NCBI RefSeq assembly: GCF_035083965.1
Contig: NC_089727.1
Location: 5,275,501-5,339,500, forward strand
Length of the DNA: 64,000 bases
Direction of reading: 5' to 3'
Origin: Branchiostoma lanceolatum
Taxonomy: Eukaryota; Chordata; Leptocardii; Amphioxiformes; Branchiostomatidae
A program made the position numbers and the translations under genes. The notes under the pieces were generated by a model. It was given only the letters and a program-made list of their open reading frames with translations. It had not been told where the DNA came from and ran no database searches. Positions 11,170 to 23,400 of this stretch are shown here, piece by piece. Position 1 is the stretch's first letter, and each line of letters begins with the position of its first letter.

Positions 11170-11453
11170 ATGGAAGAGATAGATCAAAACATCGACCCAG
11201 AACTGGAGGTCAAGAAACTTCAGGATCTGGTGAAGAAGTTGGAGAAACAGAACGAACAGTTGAGGAACGCCCGGCGTTCGGGACAGTCCATAACGGACTC
11301 GCCAACCAAGCAGCGCAAGATGACTGCAACTCAGCAAAAGAACAGGGAGCAGGAAATCAACAAGAAACTGGCCAACGTGTCTCTAGACGAAGTGGATTTA
11401 GTGAAGATCATGAGCGACGACGACGAAGATGACGACGAAAAGGAAGATAGCTG
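11170..11453 (+). CDS. slain: SLAIN exon 1 (start, coiled coil)
   Basis: It encodes MEEIDQNIDPELEVKKLQ onward, with a heptad-patterned helix and an acidic tail MSDDDEDDDEKEDSW. The donor CTG|GTAAGT leaves phase 2; the split codon TG|G restores Trp with exon 2. Confidence 0.93.
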
Positions 11454-14400
11454 GTAAGTTTTGGGGTTCTAAAATTCTGTTGATTCGATAAATATTTGTA
11501 ATGTTTTGCTTTACTTCCGGTGTTGGGATGCTTTAAAATGTTCGTCTTATACGGGACCCAGTGGACATAGTTACTGCGTAACATCATTTCCTCCACAGTG
11601 TCACAGATCATAGACATATATTGTACAGGAAAGAGTCAGATTAGATCAAAAGATGCCCCGATATCGGAAGGTTCGACTGTCAGATTTGCTTATGACGTCA
11701 ACACAGACTGACAGAGTAGCTTTCACTGATGTCATGATCCGCTCAGACTATATTTGGGCTGTGATGTCTCGAGTTTTACTACACAACACAAACAACACAA
11801 GATGCAACATACAAGCAAAGTCATTTCCATACGCATCATCATATTAAATACCATTCAATTCTGTGAAGTCAGGTAAAAGGTCTTTATCATGTGGGACATT
11901 CAAATCAGCAATACTAAATATGCTATATAGATTACAAGTAAAAGTATCCAACATATAATTTCTACAAAATACAATAATATTGTCAATGACTTGGAGGTCA
12001 GTATGATGACGTTATAGACACAGGTCTTTTTGATGATGTAACTCTATTCGACAGTGCGTAGGAAGCGGACATGCCTGACAGTTGTACCAGCTATTGTTAG
12101 TAGAAGTCATGACCTTGATGTTTCATATAACACACTTCAACACTGATATGTCCTTGCGATGTTGACAGGTCATGCTGGTTTCAGTGGTCGCCTATATACG
12201 ACTTGCTAGATAATGTATGCTTCTTAATATTTCCCAAGTTCAAACCAGGATGGCACAAGGGACATGGACTCAGAGTCAATTACTAGTATAATAGATATAG
12301 ATGTCAACATATATAATCAGATAATCTTGCAATACTGTTAATGTTTCTGCATTCTTTTTTATTGCATTTAACTGTTTCAATTTGATATTTTAGAAATGGG
12401 CATTGCTCTTTTCATTTCATGCTAGGCAGATATATTGAATGAGACGACATGCTAATCTATCAATAACAACAGCAACTTGTTTTGAGTATGAAACAAATCA
12501 TTTGTTTCATACTCATATTATGAAGCACAAAGTAATATTATATGTTAGAGTCACAAAGCCTTACAATGAATGGCTGCCTTGCCTCCCATTTCTAGATTGC
12601 CAAGAGCCCTGGGGTTGGCAATAAAACTTAGTACAGTAGCTTATCATTCTCAAGCTGACAGTGTCGGATATTGATGCTAGTGGAAGTGCTGTGTGGTGAA
12701 TATTGGCTGATTAACTCATGACAAAGATTGGTAGGAGGGCTTTCATTATCATCAATATCTAGAGCCTATCAAATTGACCCATTTTTTTTATCCTACTACT
12801 TGTAACTAAGTAAAGGTCTTATCAAGGTGCTACAAAAGAATACGACCCTCGCTTTTTGTTGGATCTAACTGGTTGTTTCTGTTTCTAATCAGTAGTTTGT
12901 CAAATAGTTCTAATCAGATTTGTTGTGTGTCGTAAGTAGGAACTCCTTGTTGTCATTGCACATTTGCATAAGGTTTCATGTGTTAATTGGTGTGTAGATA
13001 AGATAATGAAAGAAGACCCACAGGTGAAAAGGCTGACAGTGTTCGTAATGAATAGATCCATTTTACACAGAGGGAAGCCAGGCTGAGATTGTATGCAATG
13101 AAACAAAAGTGACTGTAACAGCTGTTAGATATTGGTAGAGTCGGGGTTCAGCTACAGCTTTAAGCTTTAATAGTTAAAAGTGACAGTCCGTGGTTTTTTA
13201 TCAATGGTCGAAGTCTATTGCCCTTATTTTTTTATTTAGTCTTTTTGACTACTAGATACAGTGTATACTTGACTTCGCGTCAAACCATGGATTTTCAAAC
13301 AAAGATAAAACATTCTGGTTTTCTTTATTATGATCCTATCCAGTTGAGGCCGCATAAATTTGATAACTGCGTGAAAAAATGAAGATTTTGAACCCGGCGT
13401 GCGGTGGCGATGCGGCTTCTACCGGCGCGCCGTGACCGTTATCGGCAGTGTTACTGTACTCGCGGGACCGAAAATCGTCTGGCCGCGACCGCGTTGGACA
13501 GGTGGCCGCTATAGCCTAATTCTTAATGCTTATGTCAATGGGAAAAATCCAAGGGACCGACAAAAAGTGACCACTATGGGCAGGTGGCCGCTATGCAAAG
13601 GTGACCGCTAATACAGGTTTGACTGTATATGGCTGTCCATTTTTGCATGGGTTGGTATCGTGGTATGACAAATCCACAATACTTGTGTAGTCTTGCTGGA
13701 TGCTGTAATGTTTCTTGCTTGATCATGTTGATGTGGTTCAAAACACATGATTGTTGGTAACAACGCAACCTCCTTGGCATAGCTAGAGTAGAGTAGAGTA
13801 GAGTAGAGTCTTCAGTCAGGTAGGATGCTTTACATCCAGTAACAAGATAAGCTTTCAAATTTGTTCAATAAAGATTGAATCATAATGTGCTGTGGCCTGT
13901 GGGTGTACAAATTTGCCCCGTATCCAATGTCCATTGACAACAAACATGGCAACATCACTCCTATAGTCTAGTCCAGTTGCTGGTACAGTACATTTTAAAG
14001 AGAAATGTGTCTGAGGTACAATGTCCAGGGTGGGCTAAAGTTCATGTTTTCTTATTGACCGTTAGGGTTGTGTGAAAGTCTCACTGAGAGCCTGATCCAT
14101 CATACATGTGTAGTTAGCCTAAATAGCTTCATTCCCTTCATTTCATCTGGCAAAATTAGGCCAGGAGCAAATTGGCTTCATCACTCATGAAACAAATTGT
14201 GATGAGTATTGTCTAATATCAGTAACTGCTATGGCTTTATTACTCTTTCCACTAAGACTTCTATGGCGCGTACATTAACCACGTGTAGGCGCCAGCAATT
14301 TCTTTTCTGTACTTAGTGCATTTCTGCCAACCATGCCTAGACAAGGCTACAGGCTACTCCCAATGTTCACCATATTCCATCTGTTGACCATTCTCAATGT

Positions 14401-17400
14401 ACAAGTCAGATTTCCTCCCTAGGGTACAAGTTGGCCATCTGGTGTGTCTCAACACAAATAGGCCACAGCAAGTTCATTGCTTGGATTTCTTTCCTGAGCC
14501 TACTGTAAAAACAAAAGAAATCGTTCATGAAGGTTACAGATAATTTTTTATTGTTTTATTGTATCTTTAGGCCACACCAATTTAATTTCTTGGTTAACAG
14601 ATTTTTTTTTTAAATTCTAGCAAAAAAAAATCATGAAAACAGAAGGCTGGGGTAAAAACTTGCACCTGAGTCCTGACCCTGATCACTCCCTGAAATTGTG
14701 CGCACCATAGTACAAACTTTTCTCTGAGATTTTGTTTTCCTGTTGTTTTTCCAATCTAGCATTTTTTTAAAGATTCCGTTAACCAATAAATTAAAATGGT
14801 GTGACTTTATCTACCATAATGATATTAACCCACCTGCCATTTGATACCCAATCTTGTTCAAATATCACAATGCAGTTTGGCAAGATGTACCCAAAAGTTT
14901 TCTTATATATATATATGTGAAATTATATGTTAAATATTAGGTCACTCACTTAGACTTCTATCAATTGTAGTCAACGACTGTTAAAAAGGAAATCTTTCAA
15001 AACATTTTCCTTGTGGTTAAAGTTTGATATGTGGAACCGATGTTTGCATTGGCCAGGCCTAAGTGTGTCCCTCTGCTACTGCCTAGTGAAAGTGAAGTCA
15101 ACACAGCAGCTGCTGACAGACACATGTGTGTACCTGTTTGTTGTTGTCTTGTTTCAGCATTGCAGAGGTGCTGAGAAAATAAAACAGTCACCCTGATGTT
15201 CAGTATCCTTGAGTTATTGTCATATATTCAAGTTTTGTTACTTCAATTCGAATTGTTTAATGAAAATATGCAGATAATGTTGATTATTTCAGTTTGACCT
15301 CTGGCCTCTCCCGATTATCTTTAGTTTTATTACACTTATTTTTGTTTACTTTACTTTACTTTACTTACCTTATTTATTGTATAAGTTTTGTTTCTGTATT
15401 TGCTTTTTAATGTTCGGACTCCAGGAAGAATAGTGTATCACTAATGGAGATCCTAATAAAACAAACAAACAAACAAAGCCCTCCATAGTATCAGTAGTAC
15501 TCTGATTGAGGAAATTTATTTATCTATTTAATATAGAAGATGGTGACAGAACTGATAGTTGATCTGTTCTTCCTCATGTGTTATGTAAGTTCAGTTTGGT
15601 TCATCTATCTGGACTGACACTGTGTACAACGGCCTCGGTGACTCCCTGAAGTGCATAACGGATAGAGGATCACTATTTTGTGACCCAATGCCCGCTTCAA
15701 TCAATGAGTTTCTCATCTCCCCAACTCCTAATATCATGTTAACATTACATGACCAGCTAGCGAAAGAGCCATAAAATTGTATACGTAAAAAATAAGTAAA
15801 ATATCTTCTGTACAAATGTTTCAAGAGAATAACACACATATCTATTCTGTGGTCCATACAGTACAAATTTATTTTACTCTACTCTACATGCTATGAAAGA
15901 ACCACTGGTTCAACATTGCTATGAATAATGCAACAATTATTTTGCAAATATAAGTAGAAAGTCTTGTTATCAATATCATGCATACATCACAAAGATCGTA
16001 TGACCATATAACTGTACATGTATTTCAATATGCAGAGGAATGCATTGGATATTTCAGATATTACATTTATATACTGCAGTAAATACAAATCATAGAATAT
16101 TGAATTTGTGCCAGACACATTGTACCAAAATAAATAATTTTGAAATAAACAAGTACTGCAAGTCAAATAGATGCAAATTGCCATAAGTGGCAACATTACA
16201 CACCCATTTTGCTGTGACAGTTACAAAGATTACGGATGAATCATACAATAAACCACTCTGATCTGATATCAGCAGGCTGCTAATTATGATTATGGCATGA
16301 AAAAAACAAGGGAAACAGCCTCCCCTGGGTGAACCCTCATGGTGGTGATTCAGACATCAACATGACAAATCAATAATATTCATCCTATTCTAATGCTTCC
16401 AACCGTCCCAGGATATCCTCAGCATTGGGAGTGTTGCACTGTGCAGAAAGATTGGCTGGACTGAAAGATCAGATATCATTGTGTCACACTCAGAGAGATC
16501 ATATCATCAGACAGATTGATTGCTTAAGATAATCAGAAACATTGGCTGTCACATGCAGAAATATGGACTGTCACTGTCAGAAAGATTGACTGTCAGTCAG
16601 GTCAACCTTCAGAAAAAAAGCCCAGTAATTTGAGTAAAGCACCACTATGCCTCGGCTAAACCATAGCTTTTTGCATCTAAACATCATAAGAAAATCTTAT
16701 CTTTAGGTCTCTCATGCACATACATGTACTGACTACTGTTGACCTGTTTTATCAGCGCCATATTTTGATGACAAGGCATTCAAGTGCTACTTGTCCCATC
16801 TGCTATGTTGATTTTGATTCTAAACACTCTTCACTTTGACATCTGCTGTTGTCAGTGATGTTGCTTGATCTGCATACTGAATAGGAATTGAATTTGAAAT
16901 AGAGTCCTTTTTGCTGGCAAAGTGAAAGCAAAATTATGACAAATTGGTAGATGTTTAGTGAGGAGACATGCTTAAACATGTTTTATCACTACTGCAGAGA
17001 GCTTGTTACTGGAAATGTGCCCATCGTTGCGCACAGAATCAATCATACTATAATCATAGAGGGTTTCAGCTCATAACCAGTTACAGCAGTGTCGTATCAT
17101 GCTTAGATGAGTGTATATTAGAAACTATAATTATTACAGTGGGAATTTCAATAACAACATCAGAGATGTAGTGAAGGATGTTAGTTGCACAGGGGAAAGA
17201 TGAAGGTTTAAACGAACATTCATCTGTGGTTTACCAGGAGTTGGATATGTACACTGTATTCCACCGACAGAACCTTCCGTTTTTCTTACACAGCTTCAAA
17301 GTGTTTTTGTCAGCTTGGCCAATCCTTGGTTGCAAACCGTGCTGTTACATATTTGAGTACTTGTGTACATGATATGTGTGGAACACTTTGACATTTTCAA

Positions 17401-20400
17401 TTTTCTCACCGCACCTTGTTGAGAAAACGATTACCCAAGAAGTACGTGACTCTGCAATATTGGATGGTCACAGTATTTTACTGTTCAGAGCGTGCCGTAA
17501 ATTTCATCGGCCATTAGTCGAAGAAACAAACACCAGAACTTTCCTTCCAACAACAGTAGAACTATGGAACAAACTTCCAGAGACAATACATGTAGTTACC
17601 ACTAGAGATAGACAGAAGTTAAAAAAGTTAATTATTTCCTCAGCGCACACTGACAACATTCTATTCTAGTTGATATGAATGAAAATAAAAACCCATCTCA
17701 GATGAAATGGAAGAAATGGCCATGTTGAGGATGAAGCATGACACTTTTTTGTTAGCTACAGCTTGCATATTTCAGCAGAGCACGCCCGAGCGCCCTCCTC
17801 TTCTTCAGAAGTGTGTTGGGTTATGTCACAATCCGAAAGTACAATGCAACTCTTTTCCAGTCGTATGTTGTCTTAATTGTGCCTGGAATTACACCATAAC
17901 TTGGTACTAATAAGCCCTGGTGGTAACAGGTACACCTGTTATCCCACCTGGTTACACCTGTGAGGCTGTTATCACTGCTGGTCACGAAAGGTGAACTACC
18001 TGTCTTCCCAGCCAGGAATGCTCCTCACCTGTGTGTGTCTAATGATGCAGAAAAAGTCGTTAATGTCCTGTTGCATTTTTTTTCAGTCAACGCAGTTTGC
18101 TCACCTGGAACATAAGTTACAAAGCAGTATGATTATAGCCTGGAATCCAAACCTATTCGGCAAGACTCGGGAGCTATAATATCAATAGGTTTGGATTCCA
18201 GGCTAGCATGAATATTGTGATTCTATCTTATGATTAACCTTCTCCCTGTTACCTAACACTTTACGCTATTTCAAATCAGTGCCCAAAAGCTGCCTTATGA
18301 TCTGGAATATATTCTGAAACTAGCTAGTATTTTTTCTTTTGTTATTACATTAGTGTTGTGATAAAGATATACCGTTGCATAGATTACTGCTCTGCACCAA
18401 AATTGGCCAAGACAAAAGCACTTAGCCTGGCGGGCTCCACCAGCCCATTCTTCACATTGCTGCGTGTCAGGGACGCTCGCTCAAACATGATTCATGTTAA
18501 GAGCTGTGTCATTGAAAAATATTGTTGTTGTGATTTCATCTTGCCAGGCATAATTATATATTCATGTGCTACAATAACCTTTGTCACAATGATGTGATGA
18601 CCTTTAATAGTTTGTGACAGTTGGTATAGAGGGTCCTTTTCTCATTCGTTAGTTTCAGAGGCAACATGAAGCACCAGCTATAGATAGAAATTTTATCATA
18701 ACTCAAACCCCTGCCGACGTATCGAGCCATTCCTGGCATGGTTAGTGCAGGCCTCGGTGCATCTGTTCTTACCATATGGTTGTTTTAACATAATTCTATC
18801 ACAACAATGATGATGAACGTTGGAGAATGAAATACTGTTACTATCAGACCACAAGAATTATATATGTATAAAGTCACTGGACCAAATCGCTGTAACAGTA
18901 TAGAATGTAATTTTATTTCCAGAGCTTTATTAGCAGTTGTGTTTGGATCTAACATTACTGTTCCACAAACCCCTCTCCAATCAGTTTATTATGTTCTATA
19001 TAGTAATTTGAGTCTAGGTACCTTCGCCAAGAAGGTTATGTTTTGCACAGCATTCGTATGTGAATGCCAGAATCGATTGTCTTCATATTTGGTAGAAGGG
19101 TAGGTCTTGGTGAGACCCTTGGTGAGACCTCGAATTCGAAATGATTAGATGTTGTAGTGCTTTCAAGTTGAAACCAATAGAGTATGAAATCCACCTCAAA
19201 CACGTTGTACTATGAAACACCAGCCAATCAGCATGCAGCGTACTTGTCTGTTGTGTCAGCATGAGCAGATACACTGTAAGCTCAGTAGAACAAATCGATG
19301 AGGCCCTCAGCAGAGTAGAAAGGTTGCTCGCTGGTTAATTGGACCCTGGTGGCGAGGAATTTTGCATGCGTATCTGAGGATAGGTGTACGTGATGTCCAT
19401 ATTATGTGTTGTGCAGGTTTGTCATATTACATGAAGAATCATAGACGGATAAGTACATATAGGTACTGAAAATACTATTATCAAAGCACCATGATTCTGC
19501 AAGTGAAAATCCAGGCTAGATGTTTTGTTATGAATCAACATTTAGACCCCGTTCACACTCATTTTTTTCAATCGCGATTGAAGTATAATCGCGATTGAAT
19601 CGATCCGATCGCGATAGATTTTTTCAGTGTGAACGCTCCCAATCGCGATTGGAATAGGGGTAGTACACAAAAATTTCAAACTCTTCATATCTTTTTAAAC
19701 TTGGTGTCATTTGATAGGTATTTGTGAAAGAAACAGAATGGTTTTTGTTTCAACAAAATCGGACATACCATTAGCGAGTTACGGCCCATCAAAGGTCTGA
19801 GAATTAGTCCTCAAATTCTCCGGAATCCGTAAAAAACGTTGAAACGTAATATCTTAAAACTGTCATAACTCAGTAATAATTCACAATAGAAGCACCAAAT
19901 AAGCTGCATTCTCTTTATTTACAATGATATTAACAGGCCCTTAAAGCTTGTAGCTCTGCCTTCATCATTTCTTTAGATTTCTCATATCAAAATATCACCA
20001 AAAGTGGGAAAAAATGGACATGGGAACAGGACATCTTAGCGTGCAGAGACTAAGTCGGCTAATTAAATATGCAAGATTGCGATATCTCTGTAACCGTACA
20101 ATATACAAGGAAACAACTTGGCATACATGGGCTCTGTAACATGCTGAATCTAAATAAGGCCACGAAATATACATATTTGCTTCAGAAATTATGAATTATG
20201 ATGAATAATTGATTTCCCGAGGTAATGTGATGCGCGTCCGCTAATTAAATATGCGAACTTTCCATATCTTCCCTATACTTGAAGATAAAAGAAAAAAACT
20301 TGGTACATAGAGGTTTAGACACATGCTGATTTCAAATCTAGCCTCAAAAATATAATCTGATCCAGAAATAATGAACTACATGTATTACCCAATGCTATAT

Positions 20401-23400
20401 ATTTACATTTGTACACACCGATATCATTCATCATACAATCTGCAATATTGGTCCGACAATTCAATATCCAGCACTCATTTAATTTCTTCCCCTTTTTTCA
20501 CTGCAGGACTTCGTTTTCTTGTTGCAGGGCAGTCCCGTGGCAAAGTATTTATTGTATTGTACATGTATTACATTTTAATTTTACGGGAATCAGACAACTG
20601 GATCATGGAACAGGTGGACATTGCTTCTCCGGTCTGGAACTATTTCTACAGTACAGTTGAATCAACTACAAAAGCTAAATCTACTTTTGTATGGTTTTTC
20701 TATCCAGCTGAGATAACCTAGACACACACATGCTGATCACTACTAGGGGTAGAAGTTACTGAAGTTCACTCTCTTTATGTACCAAAACTACAAAGTTATT
20801 AACGGCAAATAGAATATCTAGTCTCGTCTTCTGTTTCACTGGCAGTTCTGTCATGTCTGTTGGGTCTTTATCACTTTCCTCCTCTTCACTCTCTTCATTC
20901 CTGTGTCAAAAGAGAAAACGTCTGTTGAAATTCAAACTATATATTACATGCACATGGCAGACACAAATTTCAAACAATCTATGATGAGATAAATATGAAA
21001 CTTGGATACTTGGGTATTTACGGTTTACCGGTATTTCCTCCATTAGCTATCATACATATACTAGTATACTAAGTAGTACTAGTAATTGCATACAATAATA
21101 AAGGCTATCATTCATTATAAATGTAACAACTTAATAAAATTGACAGACCAGCACAGTTCTGTTAAGTGAGGTTTATACTTTTACTCAATAAAATAAATTA
21201 CAACGGAAACTACGACTCGAGTAGAGGGCAGCTGGGCATCCCCGCCGCCCCCCTCCCCCTAGCAGTGACAGCAGAAGGTGAGGATAGCAAGTACAGTTTT
21301 CTGCATTTTAAGTTTAGATTACGGCACTAGCAAAAAAAACAGGAACCAAATGCGTCCACAGGGCGTTGAAAATGATTCATAGTAATCATACATGCAACCA
21401 CTGGCACGAAAATCCACGTAAAAACGGCAAATTCAAATCATTTGAGCTACCGGCATACAGAAACAACAGTGTTTACCGTTAATCATGCGGCCAAATTTGA
21501 CATAAAAATACCCCAAAACCCACATAAAACTACGTAAAGACTTGGAAAAAGACATTACCTGGCATTTGGGTGGTAGAAGTGTCCGTATTTTGGCCCGATG
21601 CCGACGTAATCGGCTCCGAACTACAGCGGTTGGTAGCGCCCGGGCCGCCGGCCGCCATCTTGCTTCATTCCCAAAACTGGCTCGCAATAGTAAAAGTATG
21701 AGCCGATTTCGGAACCCACCATGGCTCGAATATATGCGAATTTGGTACCAAAATAACGACAATCTCTTGAATTTTCCCACGATAGAAGTGGCTAAAAAAA
21801 TTTTAAAGGGTACCATCGTCCGCAATTTCGATTTGAAAGATTAAAATGTGAATATTTTCACCCATGGAAGTCGCACAAGCTGGCCACTTACATCAAGTTG
21901 AAGCTCGTAATGTTGGCTACAAATTGGCGACTATCTTTCTTGTTTACGAGTGACGTAACGCTCCGTATTTGGACCGGAGCGGAGCCGGCCCTCCCCAAGT
22001 GCGTGACCGGGAAGTGGGTCCGCCTGCTCCCGAGGGCGAAACGCGCGTAACCCGATGGGCGATTTCTCGCTTATGGTTGACGGTATTTTAGTAAATCTTT
22101 CACAGATATTGAGTTAAGAACCTTCTTCAACTACTGATATAAAAATGTAAGCGATTTTTGACCGTTATGTATCAGATCGTACGCCTTGAATTTGGCTCAT
22201 TTTTCGGTTTTGACGGGCCCGGAGAATAAATTTCGGTCTGTGCGCCACCCCTAATTGGAACGATCCAAAACGATCCAATCGCGATTGGATTGTAACTACC
22301 TCCGGAGGTAGTTTGATTGGATTAATCGTGATCGGATCCAATCCAATCCTATCAAATTTTGAGTGTGAACACAACTACGATTCATTCCATCGCGATCGGC
22401 GGAGATTTCGGCTGGTTCCGGGGGTGGGAGGTCATACATGCGGGTACGTGGGGTCATAGTTCGCATCGCGCTGGAAAACAAACCCAAGCCGCACGTCAGA
22501 TCGCTCTCTTACAACAACAACAACTTTTCATCGTCAACAATGCCCAAGAAGAAGAATAAAACTCCGTCAGCAACTTCAGCTGGTGGCAGATGGCGCGATG
22601 AGGAGACCAGGGTCCTCATCGCAATCTGGGGGAGAGAGGAGGTGCAGGCCAAACTGGGGAAATGTCACCGAAAGAGGGACATTTACCGCACCAAGTGACA
22701 ATGTCTAGCGGAAAAATAGACACAAAACAAGGACAACAACAACAACAACAACATTTACCAGATGATCGCCGATAGCATGCTTCAATCGTACTTCAATCGC
22801 GATCGGATCACGGCGTACTTTAATCCACTTGGCGAAAAGCAGTGTGAACGCAAAAGTTTCTTTGCGTTCAATCGCGATCGGATCGAACAATCGCGATTAT
22901 ACTTCAATCGCGATTGAAAAAAATGAGTGTGAACGGGGTCTTAGACAGACTCTAGCATGCTGATTCAGGTGTTGTAACTTCATTTGTTAGACAAGGTCAT
23001 GATCAGTGATAGTAACCATTTTAGTATTTTCCATTCCTGTGATATTACCCTGCACTAGAGCTGATGAATATCAATTCATGCTGCTTTGAATGTCAACATT
23101 TTCTGCCTGGACCTTTTCGTTATATGATGTGTTTTGCGAAAATGTATCATTTTTCCAATATGCAAAATTGTTTGCCACTTCCAAATCACAAATCAATATT
23201 TCGACTTCTCATATTGAAAAATTTATATAAATTTGGAGTCTGGCAAACTGCAGTTTTAGTATACTTTTACAGCTAGTAATACTAGTAGAAATTGGTCCTA
23301 CTGATTACTACTAAGTCCAGTAAGCAACAGTTACTGGTTGATCTGACAACTGAACCATTTGAATCATTATATGTCAATATCTGTTTCCTAAGATTGAAAT

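Larger units (their letters stand above)
19650..22253. mobile_element. Possible nested inverted-repeat element
   Basis: Inside the Harbinger-like element, AGGGGTAGTACACA on the left mirrors ACCCCT preceded by TGTGCGCC on the right (reverse complement AGGGGTGGCGCACA). Host-type sequence TTGGAAT and AATTGG adjoins the ends. The match is short (about 14 bp with changes), so the boundaries are tentative. It encloses the CpG-rich minus-strand exons at 20.76-21.66 kb. Confidence 0.4.
19545..22940. mobile_element. 3.4-kb Harbinger-like DNA transposon
   Basis: About 70-bp near-identical terminal inverted repeats begin GACCCCGTTCACACTC and carry repeated AATCGCGATTG palindromes. TTA flanks both ends (19542-19544, 22941-22943), a PIF/Harbinger-type duplication. 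The right part encodes a truncated Myb/SANT-like protein (22541-22698), the accessory protein class of this superfamily. No transposase frame is left. The interior seems to carry a second, nested element (about 19650-22253). The near-identical ends suggest fairly recent activity. Confidence 0.75.

Noticed and set aside
16440..16620. Loose repeats of CAGAAAGATTGACTGTCA
   Set aside because: Units vary in spacing and sequence too much to call an array with confidence.
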